From the NCBI RefSeq assembly GCF_902141845.1, contig NZ_CABFPH010000016.1:1-64000 (forward strand): a stretch of DNA of 64,000 nucleotides, in the 5' to 3' direction. Positions within the stretch are counted from its first letter, which is position 1. Each line of letters opens with the position of its first letter. A program made the translations under genes and the position numbers. The stretch comes from Methylobacterium symbioticum. Its GTDB lineage: Bacteria > Pseudomonadota > Alphaproteobacteria > Rhizobiales > Beijerinckiaceae. The notes below the pieces were generated by a model that saw only the letters and a program-made list of their open reading frames with translations, had not been told where the DNA came from and ran no database searches. Below are positions 8,241 through 17,638 of this stretch, piece by piece.

Positions 8241-8906
8241 ATGGCGCACGACGATCATCACGGCCACCCGCATGGCCATGCGCACGGTCACGCGCACGAC
8301 CACGCCCACGGCAGCGAGCTCTCGCCGATCGAGGCGCGGGTGCGGGCGCTCGAATCGATCCTGGTCGAGAAGGGCTATGTCGATCCGGCCGCCCTCGACG
8401 CGCTGGTCGAGATGTACGAGACCAAGGTCGGCCCCCATAACGGCGCCCGCGTCGTCGCCCGCGCCTGGACCGACCCGGATTACCGCGCGCGGCTCCTGGC
8501 CGACGCGACGCCGGCCATCGCCGAACTCGATATCGGCGGGCGCGGCGGCGAGCACATGGTGGTGGTCGCCAACACGCCGGACACGCACAACCTCGTCGTC
8601 TGCACCCTGTGCTCCTGCTACCCCTGGCCGGTCCTCGGCCTGCCGCCGGTCTGGTACAAGGCCCCCCCCTACCGGGCTCGGGCGGTGAGCGACCCGCGCG
8701 GGGTGCTCGCCGAGTTCGGGGTGAGCCTGCCGGAGGCGACCCGCATCGCGGTGTGGGATTCCACCGCAGAGACCCGCTACATGGTCCTGCCGATGCGGCC
8801 GGCCGGCACCGAAGGCTGGGACGAGGCGGCGCTCGCCGCCCTCGTCACCCGCGACGCGATGATCGGCACCGGCCTGCCCCGGACGCCGGACGCGGTGGCG
8901 GCATGA
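8241..8906 (+). CDS. nthA: Nitrile hydratase alpha subunit, cobalt type, with His-rich N-terminus
   Basis: Catalytic subunit of nitrile hydratase, which hydrates nitriles to amides in the cytoplasm. The metal-site motif VCTLCSC is intact (Cys about 121, 124 and 126); Thr in the CTLC position is the cobalt-type signature, whereas iron enzymes have Ser. Residues 3-23 contain eleven histidines alternating with G, A and D, a probable metal-buffering tail. ATG 8241 is chosen because AGGAAGG (8226-8232) lies 8 nt upstream. The stop overlaps the nthB start (ATGA), implying coupled synthesis of the two subunits. Confidence 0.93.
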   Translation: MAHDDHHGHPHGHAHGHAHDHAHGSELSPIEARVRALESILVEKGYVDPAALDALVEMYETKVGPHNGARVVARAWTDPDYRARLLADATPAIAELDIGGRGGEHMVVVANTPDTHNLVVCTLCSCYPWPVLGLPPVWYKAPPYRARAVSDPRGVLAEFGVSLPEATRIAVWDSTAETRYMVLPMRPAGTEGWDEAALAALVTRDAMIGTGLPRTPDAVAA

Positions 8907-9568
8907 ACGGCGCGCAGGATCTCGGCGGCATGCACGGCTTCGGGCCGGTCCGGCCGGAGGCCGACGAGCCGGTCTTCCACGCGGACTGGGAGCGGCGCGT
9001 CTTCGCCCTGGCGCTCGCCATGGGCTTCACCGGGACTTGGAACCTCGACGGCTCGCGCGCCGCCCGCGAATCGCTGCCGCCGGCCGAGTACCTCGCGTCG
9101 AGCTACTACGCGATCTGGCTGAAGGCCCTGGAGGCCCAGGTCGCCCAGCACGGGCTCGCGACGCCCGAGGAGATGCAAAGCGGCGTCTCGTCGGGGCCGG
9201 GCAAGGCGGTGGCGCGGATTCTCACCGCCGACATCCTTGAACCCCGCTTCCGCGCCGGCTTCCCGAGCGACCGGCCGGCGCAAGGCCCCGCCCGCTTCGC
9301 GATCGGCGACACGGTCCGCGCCCGCAATCTCCACCCGCGGGGCCATACCCGGCTGCCGCGCTACGTCCGCGGGCGCGTCGGACGGGTCGAGCACGTGCAC
9401 GGCGCCTTCGTCCTGCCGGACACCAACGCAACGGGCGCCGGCGAGAACCCGCACTGGCTCTACACGGTGGGCTTCTCCGCGACCGAGCTGTGGGGGCCCG
9501 ACGGCGACCCGAACCAGCGCGTGATGGTCGAAGCCTTCGAGCCCTATCTCGATCCGGAGGCCGCGTGA
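8903..9568 (+). CDS. nthB: Nitrile hydratase beta subunit
   Basis: 221-residue partner of NthA in the alpha-beta heterodimer. The N-terminus [16 protein letters not shown] is the classic beta-subunit opening, followed by [13 protein letters not shown] and [11 protein letters not shown]. The C-terminal half ([23 protein letters not shown]) is the SH3-like domain that packs on the alpha subunit and contributes arginines to the metal-site hydrogen-bond network. The start overlaps nthA by four bases and the stop overlaps the accessory gene by four bases (GTGA). Confidence 0.94.
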   Translation: MNGAQDLGGMHGFGPVRPEADEPVFHADWERRVFALALAMGFTGTWNLDGSRAARESLPPAEYLASSYYAIWLKALEAQVAQHGLATPEEMQSGVSSGPGKAVARILTADILEPRFRAGFPSDRPAQGPARFAIGDTVRARNLHPRGHTRLPRYVRGRVGRVEHVHGAFVLPDTNATGAGENPHWLYTVGFSATELWGPDGDPNQRVMVEAFEPYLDPEAA

Positions 9569-9885
9569 GCCTCGCCGATCCCGGCCCCTTCGCCGCGCCC
9601 TGGGAGGCGCAGGTCTTCGCCCTCGTCGTCTCCCTGCGCGATGCCGGGCTGTTCACCTGGCCCGAATGGGCGCAGGCGCTCGGCCGGGCGATCCGCCCGG
9701 AGGACGATGCCGAGGCGCCCGCCGATTACGGGCGCTGGCTCGCGGCCCTCGAAGGATTGCTCGCCGAGCGCGGCATTGCCCTGGCGGACGGTGTGGCGGA
9801 GCGCCGCGACGCTTGGCTCCGGGCCGCCGCCGCGACGCCCCACGGCCAGCCGATCCGCCTGGAGAACGACCCGCTGAGGGGCTGA
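9565..9885 (+). CDS. Nitrile hydratase accessory protein (P14K/NhlE-like metallochaperone)
   Basis: 106-residue protein homologous to the N-terminal half of the beta subunit (PWEAQVFALVVSLRDAG, EWAQALG, YGRWLAALEGLLAERG). Relatives form a complex with the alpha subunit and deliver cobalt by self-subunit swapping before exchange with beta. GTG 9565 overlaps the nthB stop, so it is translated as part of the operon. No cobalt permease gene (NhlF type) is adjacent. The stop is 3 bp from the convergent tex stop, leaving no room for a separate terminator. Confidence 0.88.
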   Translation: MSLADPGPFAAPWEAQVFALVVSLRDAGLFTWPEWAQALGRAIRPEDDAEAPADYGRWLAALEGLLAERGIALADGVAERRDAWLRAAAATPHGQPIRLENDPLRG

Positions 9886-9888
9886 GGG

Positions 9889-12222
9889 TCAGCTCTTCCG
9901 CCCGCCCGGCCCCTTGGCCTCGGCCGCCCGGCACAGGGCCTCGGCGAGGGCTCCGACCGGCTCCGCGGCGGGCCTGCTGGAGGGCTTGGCAGGCGCTTTC
10001 GGGCGCGCGCCCGGCCGCGGGCCCGCATCGCGGCGCTCCTGACCCTGGCGCGCGGGCGCCTCGCTCGAGCGCATCGAGAGGGCGATGCGCTTGCGGGCGG
10101 CATCGACCTCGATCACCCGCACCTGCACCACGTCGCCGGGCTTCACCACCTCGCGCGGGTCCTTCACGAAGCGGTCGGCCAGCATCGAGACATGGACGAG
10201 CCCGTCCTGATGCACGCCGATATCGACGAAGGCGCCGAAGGCCGCGACATTGGTCACCACGCCCTCAAGCCGCATGCCGGGCTTCACGTCCTTGATGGTC
10301 TCGACGCCCTCGGCGAAGGCGGCGGTGCGGAAGCTCGGGCGCGGGTCGCGACCGGGCTTCTCCAACTCGGCGATGATGTCGGTGACGGTGGGCAGGCCGA
10401 AGCTGTCATCCGCGAAGGCCTTGGGCGAGAGGCCGCGCAGGGTGGCGCCGTCGCCGATCAGCGCCTCGATCGGCCGGCCCGTGGCCTTCAGGATCTTCTT
10501 GACGACCGGGTAGGCCTCCGGATGCACGCCGGAGGCGTCGAGGGGGTCCTCACCGCCGCGGATGCGCAGGAAGCCGGCGGCGAGTTCGTAGGCCTTGGGC
10601 CCGAGACCCGGCACCTTGCGCAGCGCCGCCCGCTTCGGGAACGGGCCATTGGCGTCGCGGTGGACGACGATGTTGCCCGCCACCCGCTCCGTGAGGCCCG
10701 AGACCCGGGCGAGCAGCGGCGCCGAGGCGCTGTTCACGTCGACGCCGACGCTGTTCACGCAATCCTCCACCACCGCGTCGAGGGAGCGGGCGAGCTTCCC
10801 CTCGCCGAGATCGTGCTGATACTGCCCGACGCCGATCGCCTTCGGCTCGATCTTCACGAGCTCGGCCAGCGGATCCTGCAGCCGCCGCGCGATCGAGACG
10901 GCGCCGCGCAGGGTCACGTCGAGGTTCGGCAACTCGGCCGACGCATAGGCCGAGGCCGAGTAGACCGAGGCACCGGCCTCCGAGACCAGCACCTTGGTGA
11001 GGCTCTGCTCGGGCATCTTGGCGACGAGCTCGGCCGCAAGCCGGTCGGTCTCGCGCGAGGCGGTGCCGTTGCCGATGGCGATCAGCTCGATCCCGTGCGC
11101 CCGGACGAGCTTCGCCAGGGTCATCAGGGCCCCGTTCCAGTCGCGCCGTGGCTCGTGCGGGTAGATCGTGTCGGTGGCGACCACCTTGCCGGTGGCATCC
11201 ACCGCTGCGACCTTCACCCCGGTGCGGTAGCCCGGATCGAGGCCGAGCGTCGGCCGCGCCCCCGCGGGGGCGGCGAGCAGCAGGTCGCGCAGGTTGCGCG
11301 CGAAGACGGTGACGGCGCCCTCCTCCGCCACCGTCCAGAGACGGGCGCGCAGGTCCGTCTCGGTGGCGGGCTTCAAGCGCTTGCGCCAAGCCTGCCGCAC
11401 CGTCTCCATCAGGAAGGCGTCGCCCGGCCGGCCGCGTTCCGCGATGCCGAGCCGCTGCGCGATCCGCGCCTCCTGCCAGGGCAAGGTGCCGGGGCGCGGC
11501 TCCTCAGCATCGGCGATGTCGAGGTCGAGGATCTCTTCCTTCTCGCCGCGGAACAGGGCGAGGATGCGGTGCGAGGGCAGCTTGGCCAGGGGCTCGGAGA
11601 AGTCGAAATAGTCGGCAAACTTCTCACCCTCCAGGCGCTTGCCCTTGCGCACGCGCGCCGCCATGCGCCCGCGCTGCCAGCCGGTCTCGCGCAGGGAGCC
11701 GACGAGTTCCGCGTCGTCGCAGGCCCGTTCGATCAGGATGGCGCGGGCGCCCTCCAGCGCGGCCTCGGCGTCGGGCACATCGTTTTTGCCGGCATATGGA
11801 CTGGCCTGACGGACGGGGTCGAGGTCGGGCCGGGCGAGCAGCGCCTCGGCCAGAGGCTCCAGCCCGGCCTCGCGGGCGGCCTGCGCCTTGTTGCGGCGCT
11901 TGGGCCGGAACGGCAGGTAGAGATCCTCCAGCCGCGCCTTGGTCTCGGCCCGGGCGATCTGCGCGGCGAGGCCCGCATCGAGCTTGCCCTGGGCGCGGAT
12001 GCTGTCGAGGATCGCGCTGCGGCGCCCCTCGAGGTCCCGCAGATAGGCGAGGCGCTCCTCGAGCGTGCGCAGCTGGGCATCGTCGAGGGCGCCCGTCGCC
12101 TCCTTCCGGTAGCGGGCGATGAAGGGCACGGTGGCGCCGCCGTCGAGGAGGTCCACCGCCGCCGCCACCTGCGTCTCGGCCACGCCGAGCTCACCTGCGA
12201 TGCGCGCGTTGATGCCGGTCAT
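9889..12222 (-). CDS. tex: Tex-family RNA-binding transcription accessory protein
   Basis: 777-residue nucleic-acid-binding protein of the Tex/Spt6-like family. Domain order fits: N-terminal helical region (ATVPFIARYRKEATGALDD, LEDLYLPFRPKRR), a YqgF-like RNase H fold (PTLGLDPGYRTGVKVAAVD), helix-hairpin-helix segments (LRKVPGLGPKAYELAAGFLRI) and a C-terminal S1 domain (GMRLEGVVTNVAAFGAFVDIGVHQDGLVHVS). The last 50-60 residues are a basic, Ala/Pro-rich tail. Related proteins influence transcription and virulence gene expression. ATG 12222 begins the conserved N-terminus. It stands alone, ending against the nitrile operon. Confidence 0.94.
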   Translation of the reverse strand: MTGINARIAGELGVAETQVAAAVDLLDGGATVPFIARYRKEATGALDDAQLRTLEERLAYLRDLEGRRSAILDSIRAQGKLDAGLAAQIARAETKARLEDLYLPFRPKRRNKAQAAREAGLEPLAEALLARPDLDPVRQASPYAGKNDVPDAEAALEGARAILIERACDDAELVGSLRETGWQRGRMAARVRKGKRLEGEKFADYFDFSEPLAKLPSHRILALFRGEKEEILDLDIADAEEPRPGTLPWQEARIAQRLGIAERGRPGDAFLMETVRQAWRKRLKPATETDLRARLWTVAEEGAVTVFARNLRDLLLAAPAGARPTLGLDPGYRTGVKVAAVDATGKVVATDTIYPHEPRRDWNGALMTLAKLVRAHGIELIAIGNGTASRETDRLAAELVAKMPEQSLTKVLVSEAGASVYSASAYASAELPNLDVTLRGAVSIARRLQDPLAELVKIEPKAIGVGQYQHDLGEGKLARSLDAVVEDCVNSVGVDVNSASAPLLARVSGLTERVAGNIVVHRDANGPFPKRAALRKVPGLGPKAYELAAGFLRIRGGEDPLDASGVHPEAYPVVKKILKATGRPIEALIGDGATLRGLSPKAFADDSFGLPTVTDIIAELEKPGRDPRPSFRTAAFAEGVETIKDVKPGMRLEGVVTNVAAFGAFVDIGVHQDGLVHVSMLADRFVKDPREVVKPGDVVQVRVIEVDAARKRIALSMRSSEAPARQGQERRDAGPRPGARPKAPAKPSSRPAAEPVGALAEALCRAAEAKGPGGRKS

Positions 12223-12284
12223 GCCGTCTCCCCCTGTCGAGCCGCGGCGGTGTGGATCCGCGGGCGAGGAGCGTCAAGGCGGGA

Positions 12285-12803
12285 TCAGTTCAGGCGCAGG
12301 ATCGCGGCGTTCAAGAGGGTCGCGAAGGCGACCCAGGCGGCGTAGGGCACGAGGAGCCAGGCGGCGGGACGGTCGAAGCGCCAGGACAGCCGGATGGTCC
12401 AGAGCACCATCACGAGGAGGGCCACCACCACGACGAGGGCGGGGCCGACCGCATGGGCGGTGAAGAAGACCGGGCTCCAGGCGGCGTTGAGCGCGAGCTG
12501 CACCGCGAAGGCGAGGATGGCGAGCCACCAGCCCTGGCGCGAGGGCCCCGTGCGCGGCATGGCCCCGAGCAGCCGCCAGGCCGCGTAGGCGATCATCGTA
12601 TAGAGGATCGTCCAGGCGACCGGGAAGATCCAGTTCGGCGGGTTGAAGGCGGGCTTGTTCAGCCCCGCATACCAGCCGGGGATCTCGCCCTGCGTGGAGA
12701 CCGAGCCGACGATCGCGGTGGCCGCCACCGGGAGCACGGCCGCCGCGATCCGGAGCACGGGGCCGAGCGCCGGCCGTTCGGGGACATGGGTGACGGTGCT
12801 CAT
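12285..12803 (-). CDS. tspO: TspO/MBR-family tryptophan-rich sensory protein
   Basis: 172-residue outer-membrane protein family member with five predicted membrane helices. Signature stretches include GWYAGLNKPAFNPPNWIFPVAWTILYTMIAYAAWRL and LNAAWSPVFF, with several tryptophans in the porphyrin/cholesterol-binding pocket. In Rhodobacter, TspO modulates tetrapyrrole-dependent gene regulation in response to light and oxygen; a similar role here is inference. ATG 12803 opens a plausible N-terminus. Single gene, 62 bp downstream of the tex start and on the same strand. Confidence 0.92.
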   Translation of the reverse strand: MSTVTHVPERPALGPVLRIAAAVLPVAATAIVGSVSTQGEIPGWYAGLNKPAFNPPNWIFPVAWTILYTMIAYAAWRLLGAMPRTGPSRQGWWLAILAFAVQLALNAAWSPVFFTAHAVGPALVVVVALLVMVLWTIRLSWRFDRPAAWLLVPYAAWVAFATLLNAAILRLN

Positions 12804-12941
12804 CTCACTCGCTCGCGGGGTGCAGTCCCGTCCGGCGGACGGACGCCTTGCGGGGCCGGCGCGGATCGTGTCACGCGCTCCCCAGGCACCTAGCGCACGG
12901 CGGCCCGACGATCAGGGCCCGCGCCGAATCGGGAGACCGCC

Positions 12942-14138
12942 ATGTCACGGACGGATGGGTCCCAGGGCAACGCGCCGGAGGCGCCTCGGGATGCGGGCGG
13001 CGTCTCGCGGCGCAGCCTCGCGGCGCAGGCTCTCGGCCGCGTCGACCCGATCACGAAGGGCGTGGTGCCGCCACTCCACGTCGCGACGACCTTCATCCGC
13101 GATCCCGACAATGCCTATTCCTCCGGCTTCGTCTACGCGCGGCCGGACAACGCGACCGTGCGGGAAGCGGAAGCCGTGCTCGCCATGCTGGAAGAGGCGG
13201 CCGGCGCCCTGCTGTTCGGCTCCGGCATGGCGGCGGCCACCGCCCTGTTCGGCGCGCTGGAGCCGGGCGACCACGTCGTCGCGCCCAACGTCATGTACTG
13301 GGCGCTGAAGCGCTGGTTGCGCGAGGAGGGCCCGCGCCGGGGCCTGAGCGCCGATTTCGTGGATGCGGACAGGCCGGAGGCGCTCCGCGGCGCGGTGCGG
13401 CCCGGCCGGACGAAGCTCGTCTGGATCGAGACGCCGGGCAACCCGCTCTGGACCGTCACCGACATTGCGGCCGCCGCCGAGATCGCGCACGCGGCCGGCG
13501 CCCGGCTCGCTGTCGATTCCACCGCCGCCTCGCCGGTCCATACGCGGCCGCTCGCCCTCGGGGCCGACCTCGTGATGCATTCGGGCACCAAGATCCTGAA
13601 CGGCCACTCGGACGTGGTGGCAGGCGTGCTCGCGACGCGCAAGGCCGACGCCTTCTGGGCCCGGATCGGCGCCCTCCGCGCGAGCGGCGGCGCGATCCTC
13701 GGCCCCTTCGAGGCCTATCTGCTCACGCGCTCGCTGCGCACGCTGCACCTGCGCGCTACGGCCCAGGCCGCGGCCGCCCTGGACCTGGCGAGGCGGCTGA
13801 CGGCCCATCCCAACGTGGCGCGGGTGCTCTATCCGGGGCTGCCCGACGATCCCGGCCACGCGGTCGCGGCGCGGCAGATGGAGGGCGGCTTCGGCTACAT
13901 GCTCTCGATCCGCGTCGCGGGCGGCGAGGCGGCGGCCATCGCCACCGCCGCGCGGGTGCGGCTGTGGAAGCGGGCGACCTCCCTCGGCGGCGTCGAGAGC
14001 CTGATCGAGCACCGCGCCTCGGTGGAGGGGCCGGGGACACCCTGCCCGGCCGACCTGCTGCGCCTGTCCACCGGCATCGAGGATCCGGCCGACCTCTACG
14101 CCGACCTTGACGCGGCGCTGACGTCAGCGCACGGGTGA
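12942..14138 (+). CDS. Trans-sulfuration PLP enzyme (cystathionine gamma-synthase/beta-lyase-like)
   Basis: 398-residue Cys/Met metabolism PLP-dependent enzyme. It shows the cofactor-loop glycine motif LLFGSGMAAATALFGAL, VWIETPGNPLW, AVDSTAASPVHTRPL and the Schiff-base lysine in MHSGTKILNGHSDVVAG (Lys about 217). The length suits this family. Sequence alone does not distinguish cystathionine gamma-synthase, beta-lyase, gamma-lyase or O-acyl-homoserine sulfhydrylase. ATG 12942 is preferred; the first 25 residues are poorly conserved. No neighbouring sulfur gene supports a specific step. Confidence 0.85.
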   Translation: MSRTDGSQGNAPEAPRDAGGVSRRSLAAQALGRVDPITKGVVPPLHVATTFIRDPDNAYSSGFVYARPDNATVREAEAVLAMLEEAAGALLFGSGMAAATALFGALEPGDHVVAPNVMYWALKRWLREEGPRRGLSADFVDADRPEALRGAVRPGRTKLVWIETPGNPLWTVTDIAAAAEIAHAAGARLAVDSTAASPVHTRPLALGADLVMHSGTKILNGHSDVVAGVLATRKADAFWARIGALRASGGAILGPFEAYLLTRSLRTLHLRATAQAAAALDLARRLTAHPNVARVLYPGLPDDPGHAVAARQMEGGFGYMLSIRVAGGEAAAIATAARVRLWKRATSLGGVESLIEHRASVEGPGTPCPADLLRLSTGIEDPADLYADLDAALTSAHG

Positions 14139-14157
14139 CGTCTCCGAGGACAGGGAT

Positions 14158-14262
14158 CGCAAAGGGATCATCCCTTTGCTGGGGCGCCGGGGCAAAGCCC
14201 CGGTGTCTTTCCGGGCTCTGCCCGGACCCGCGAAAGGGATGATCCCTTTCGAAACCCGGACC
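14158..14262. repeat. Palindromic repeat, copy A of a three-copy family
   Basis: A hairpin-rich 100-bp element: AAAGGGATCATCCCTTT, then a CCGGGGC/GCCCCGG stem, then GCTCTGCCCGGACCCGCGA followed by AAAGGGATGATCCCTTTCG. Its right half matches copies at 32806-32911 and 59727-59812 nearly base for base. The iron permease gene reads leftwards into it, so the repeat encodes that protein's last residues. It may also act as a transcription terminator between convergent genes. Confidence 0.8.
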
Positions 14263-15967
14263 CCTGATCGACCCGGAGCAGCAGCGCCACCGGGATCAGG
14301 CCGACGAGCACGATGAGCAGGGCCGCGACGGTGCCGTCCTCGTAGGTGCCGCGGGCGGCCTCGCCGTAGAGATGAGTCGCCAGGGTCTCGACGTTGAGGG
14401 GCCGTAGCAGGAGCGTCGCCGGCAGTTCCTTGGCACAATCGACGAAGACGAGGAGCGCGCCGCTCAGGACGGCCGGCCAGGCCAGGGGGAGCTGGACCCG
14501 CGCCAGCGTTCCGAAGGGGCCGCGCCCGAGGAGCCGGCTCGCATCCGGCAGGGTCGCGGGGAGCCGGGCCAGCCCCGCCTCGCTGGTGCCCACCGCGATG
14601 CCGAGGAAGCGCACGAGATAGGCGGTGACGAGGGCTCCTCCGGTGCCGAGCCCGATCAGGGCCGGCGCCGCACCGAACAGGGCCTGGGTCGCCTCGCTGA
14701 GTGCCCCGTCGGCCAGCGCCAGCGGGCCGAGCAGGCCGATGGCCAGGATCGTGCCCGGCAGCGCGTAGCCGAGGCCGGCGAGCCGGATCAGGGCCGGGCC
14801 CCAGCTGCGATAGGCGAGCAGCCGCGGGCTCGCCGCCACGAGGACGCCGACCGCGCCCGCGATCAGCGTGGCGATGCCGGCATAGAGCACGGTGCTGGCG
14901 ATCTCGGCCGGCAGGGTCGCGGGCAAGCCGCTGCGGGCGATCCGCGCGACGGCCCCGCTGGCAAGGAAGCCCGCCGGGATCAGGAAGCCCGCGGCCACCG
15001 GCACGAGGCCGAGGGCCAGCGCGAGCAGGCCGGCGCCGCGCCCGAGCGGAATCCGCGCCATCCGGCGCGGGCGCTGCGCGGATCCCGCGAAGCTGCGGCC
15101 CCGGCGCGCCCGGCGCTCGGCGGCGACCAGCAGCATGACGAGGGCCAGCATCACCAGGGCGATCTGGGCCGCGCCCGCGAGGTCCGAGCGGTTGATCCAG
15201 GTGGCGTAGACCTGCACCGTCAGGGTGCGCACGCCCAGGAACTCGGCCGCGCCGATGTCGTTGAGCGCCTCCATCAAGGCGAGGCTCGCGCCGAGCACGA
15301 TGGCGGGCCGCGCGAGCGGCAGGGCGATGCGGGCGAAGGTGGCGGGCGGCCGCCCGCCGAGGGTGCGGGCCGCCTCCATGAGGTTGGCCGCCTGCATCCG
15401 GAACAGCGCCCGGGTCGGCAGGTAGACGTAGGGGTAGAGCACGAAGCCGAGGAGCAGGATGCAGCCCGGCAGCGAACGGATCTCCGGGAAGGCGAGGTCG
15501 CGCGGGCGCGTCAGGCCGAGGAGGCCGCGCAAGGTCGATTGCACCGGCCCCAGCGGATGCAGCAGGTCGAGATAGGCATAGGCCACGATGTAGGTCGGCA
15601 CCGCGAGCGGCAGGAGCAGGCCGATCTCGAGCAGGCGCCGTCCCGGAAACGCGTAGGCCGAGACCAGCCAGGCGGCACCGGTCCCGATCGCCGTCACCAT
15701 CAGCCCGACGCCGAGAAGGAGGGCCCCGGTCTGCCAGAGAGCCTGCGGCAGCACGTAGGCCATCAGGTGCGGCCAGAGCTCGCCCGTGCCCTGGAGGGCG
15801 GACAGCGCCAGCGAGACCAGCGGACTCAGCACCACGGCGACGACGAGGAGGATGGCGAGCGCGCAGGCCCCCGCCCCGATCCGGGGTGCGAGGCGCGCTG
15901 AAAGGCCCTTGCCGAACCCCGTCCCGGCCGGGCCACCGGCATGCAGACTGGTGTTCGGCACCCTCAC
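14168..15967 (-). CDS. Iron(III) ABC transporter permease, FbpB/SfuB-like
   Basis: Fused double-domain permease of about 599 residues with around twelve membrane helices. Two binding-protein-dependent transport motifs are present: [27 protein letters not shown] in the first half and [27 protein letters not shown] in the second, both the EAA loop that docks the ATPase. The family imports ferric iron with an FbpA-type binding protein; candidate partners lie at 36866-39046. GTG 15967 follows GAGGGGG; a second GTG at 15961 is possible. The final 30 or so residues (after LLLRVDQG) are encoded by a palindromic repeat and are unlike the family. Confidence 0.85.
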   Translation of the reverse strand: MRVPNTSLHAGGPAGTGFGKGLSARLAPRIGAGACALAILLVVAVVLSPLVSLALSALQGTGELWPHLMAYVLPQALWQTGALLLGVGLMVTAIGTGAAWLVSAYAFPGRRLLEIGLLLPLAVPTYIVAYAYLDLLHPLGPVQSTLRGLLGLTRPRDLAFPEIRSLPGCILLLGFVLYPYVYLPTRALFRMQAANLMEAARTLGGRPPATFARIALPLARPAIVLGASLALMEALNDIGAAEFLGVRTLTVQVYATWINRSDLAGAAQIALVMLALVMLLVAAERRARRGRSFAGSAQRPRRMARIPLGRGAGLLALALGLVPVAAGFLIPAGFLASGAVARIARSGLPATLPAEIASTVLYAGIATLIAGAVGVLVAASPRLLAYRSWGPALIRLAGLGYALPGTILAIGLLGPLALADGALSEATQALFGAAPALIGLGTGGALVTAYLVRFLGIAVGTSEAGLARLPATLPDASRLLGRGPFGTLARVQLPLAWPAVLSGALLVFVDCAKELPATLLLRPLNVETLATHLYGEAARGTYEDGTVAALLIVLVGLIPVALLLRVDQGSGFRKGSSLSRVRAEPGKTPGLCPGAPAKG

Positions 15968-16102
15968 GCTTCCCCCTCGCGGAATCCGGCCCAGGCCGGC
16001 GGCGAACCGCTGACCGAGCCGGCCGGCTGCTTGGCAGCCCCGGGCGGAGCCTGTAACCCCACCTCCGGCCAGAGGAAACCGGACACCGGGGAATTCCGAC
16101 AG

Positions 16103-16900
16103 ATGCGACTCGTGGTGGTCGGCGCCGGCGGGCGCATGGGACGAATGCTGATCCGCGCGGTGGCGCAGGCCGAGGGCTGCACCCTGACCGGTGCGATCGA
16201 GCGGGAAGGGGCGGAGGTGCTCGGGCAGGATGCCGGCGTGCTCGCCGGCCTGCCGGCGCTCGGCGTCCCCGTCACCGACGACCCGCTCGCGGCCTTCGCC
16301 GCCACCGACGGCGTGCTCGACTTCACGGCACCGGCCGCGACCGTGTTCTACGCCGAGCTGGCGGCCCAGGCCCGCATCGTCCACGTGGTCGGCACGACGG
16401 GCCTGTCGGAGGACGACCTCGCCAAGCTCCGGGCCGCGGCCTACCACGCCCGCATCGTGCGCTCGGGCAACATGTCGCTCGGCGTCAACCTCGTGGCCGC
16501 GCTGGTGCGCCGGGTCGCGGCCTCGCTCGGGCCCGACTTCGACATCGAGATCCTCGAGATGCACCACCGGCACAAGGTCGATGCACCGTCCGGCACCGCG
16601 CTGCTGCTGGGCGAGGCGGCGGCGGAGGGGCGCGGCGTCGATCTCGCCGAGACCCGCGTCTCGACGCGCGACGGCCATACCGGCGCGCGCCGGCCGGGCG
16701 ATATCGGCTTCGCGACCCTGCGCGGCGGCAGCGTGATCGGCGATCACAGCGTGGTCTTCGCCGGTCCGGCCGAGCGCATCACCATCAGCCACCACGCCGA
16801 GGACCGAGCCCTCTTCGCCTCCGGCGCGGTCAGGGCGGCGCTCTGGGCCAACCCGAAGCCGCCGGGCCTCTACAGCATGACAGACGTGCTCGGGCTGTAA
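16103..16900 (+). CDS. dapB: 4-hydroxy-tetrahydrodipicolinate reductase DapB
   Basis: Cytoplasmic NAD(P)H-dependent reductase of the lysine/diaminopimelate pathway. 265 residues, normal length. The N-terminal Rossmann motif is [12 protein letters not shown] (residues 5-16); the catalytic and substrate-binding block [16 protein letters not shown] carries the conserved His-His and Lys. C-terminal [24 protein letters not shown] matches the tetramer region. ATG 16103 starts directly on the Rossmann strand. Diverges from the iron permease and lies about 100 bp before gpmA on the same strand. Confidence 0.96.
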   Translation: MRLVVVGAGGRMGRMLIRAVAQAEGCTLTGAIEREGAEVLGQDAGVLAGLPALGVPVTDDPLAAFAATDGVLDFTAPAATVFYAELAAQARIVHVVGTTGLSEDDLAKLRAAAYHARIVRSGNMSLGVNLVAALVRRVAASLGPDFDIEILEMHHRHKVDAPSGTALLLGEAAAEGRGVDLAETRVSTRDGHTGARRPGDIGFATLRGGSVIGDHSVVFAGPAERITISHHAEDRALFASGAVRAALWANPKPPGLYSMTDVLGL

Positions 16901-16918
16901 GCGCGGCCTTTTCCCGGC

Positions 16919-16947
16919 TTGGGGGCGGGGCACCGGCTCTGCTAGAG
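16919..16947 (+). promoter_or_regulatory. Candidate sigma-70 type promoter for gpmA
   Basis: TTGGGG (16919-16924) and CTAGAG (16942-16947) are separated by 17 bp, about 58 bp before the gpmA start. The match to a housekeeping promoter is moderate, but the location just after the dapB stop and the spacing are favourable. Confidence 0.35.
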
Positions 16948-17005
16948 GCCGTGCCATCGAAGCCGGGATCGGAGCCCGGCGGCATCTCAAGGATCGGACC
17001 CCTCG

Positions 17006-17638
17006 ATGGAGCGCCTGCTCGTCCTCGCTCGCCACGGCCAGAGCGAGTGGAACCTCAAGAACCTGTTCACGGGCTGGCGCAACCCGGACCTGACCGCGCT
17101 GGGCGTCGAGGAGGCCCGCAAGGCCGGGCGCTGGCTGAAGAGCGAGGGCTACGGCTTCGACGTGGCCTTCACCTCGAGCCTCGGCCGGGCGCAGCGCACC
17201 TGCGCGCTGATGCTGGGCGAGATGGATCTCTCCGATATCGAGACGATCCGCTCCGAGGCCCTGAACGAGCGCGACTACGGCGAGTTGTCCGGCCTCAACA
17301 AGGACGATGCCCGCGAGCGCTGGGGCGCCGAGCAGGTCCATCTCTGGCGCCGCTCCTACGACGTGCCGCCGCCCGGCGGCGAGAGCCTGAAGGACACGGC
17401 CGCGCGCGTGCTGCCCTTCTACATCGAGCGCATCCTGCCCCGCGTGATGGCGGGCGACCGGGTCCTGGTGGCCGCCCATGGCAACTCGCTGCGCGCCCTC
17501 GTGATGGTGCTCGACCACATGACGACCCAGACCATCGCGGGTCTGGAGATCGCCACCGGCGTGCCGCTGGTCTATCGGCTCAAGGCCGACACCACGGTGC
17601 TGACCAAGTCGGTGCTGGAGCGGGACATCGACGTCTGA
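17006..17638 (+). CDS. gpmA: 2,3-bisphosphoglycerate-dependent phosphoglycerate mutase
   Basis: 210-residue histidine phosphatase-fold enzyme interconverting 2- and 3-phosphoglycerate in glycolysis/gluconeogenesis. The phospho-acceptor motif [18 protein letters not shown] has the catalytic His at residue 10; [17 protein letters not shown] carries the conserved Glu, and [12 protein letters not shown] the second His. It is slightly shorter than the E. coli enzyme (about 250), as is common in alphaproteobacteria. The TGA at 17636-17638 overlaps the presumed non-canonical start of the downstream alkB-like gene. Confidence 0.94.
   Translation: MERLLVLARHGQSEWNLKNLFTGWRNPDLTALGVEEARKAGRWLKSEGYGFDVAFTSSLGRAQRTCALMLGEMDLSDIETIRSEALNERDYGELSGLNKDDARERWGAEQVHLWRRSYDVPPPGGESLKDTAARVLPFYIERILPRVMAGDRVLVAAHGNSLRALVMVLDHMTTQTIAGLEIATGVPLVYRLKADTTVLTKSVLERDIDV

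Noticed and set aside
5019-8588. A 1189-residue leftward open frame covering the TPP enzyme and continuing antisense to the nitrile genes
   Set aside because: Only the part up to about 6575 has protein-family character; the rest is Arg/Gly/Pro-rich translation typical of antisense frames in GC-rich DNA.
16050-16090. A second SigF-type promoter (GTAACC near 16052)
   Set aside because: No CGAA lies at the required distance.
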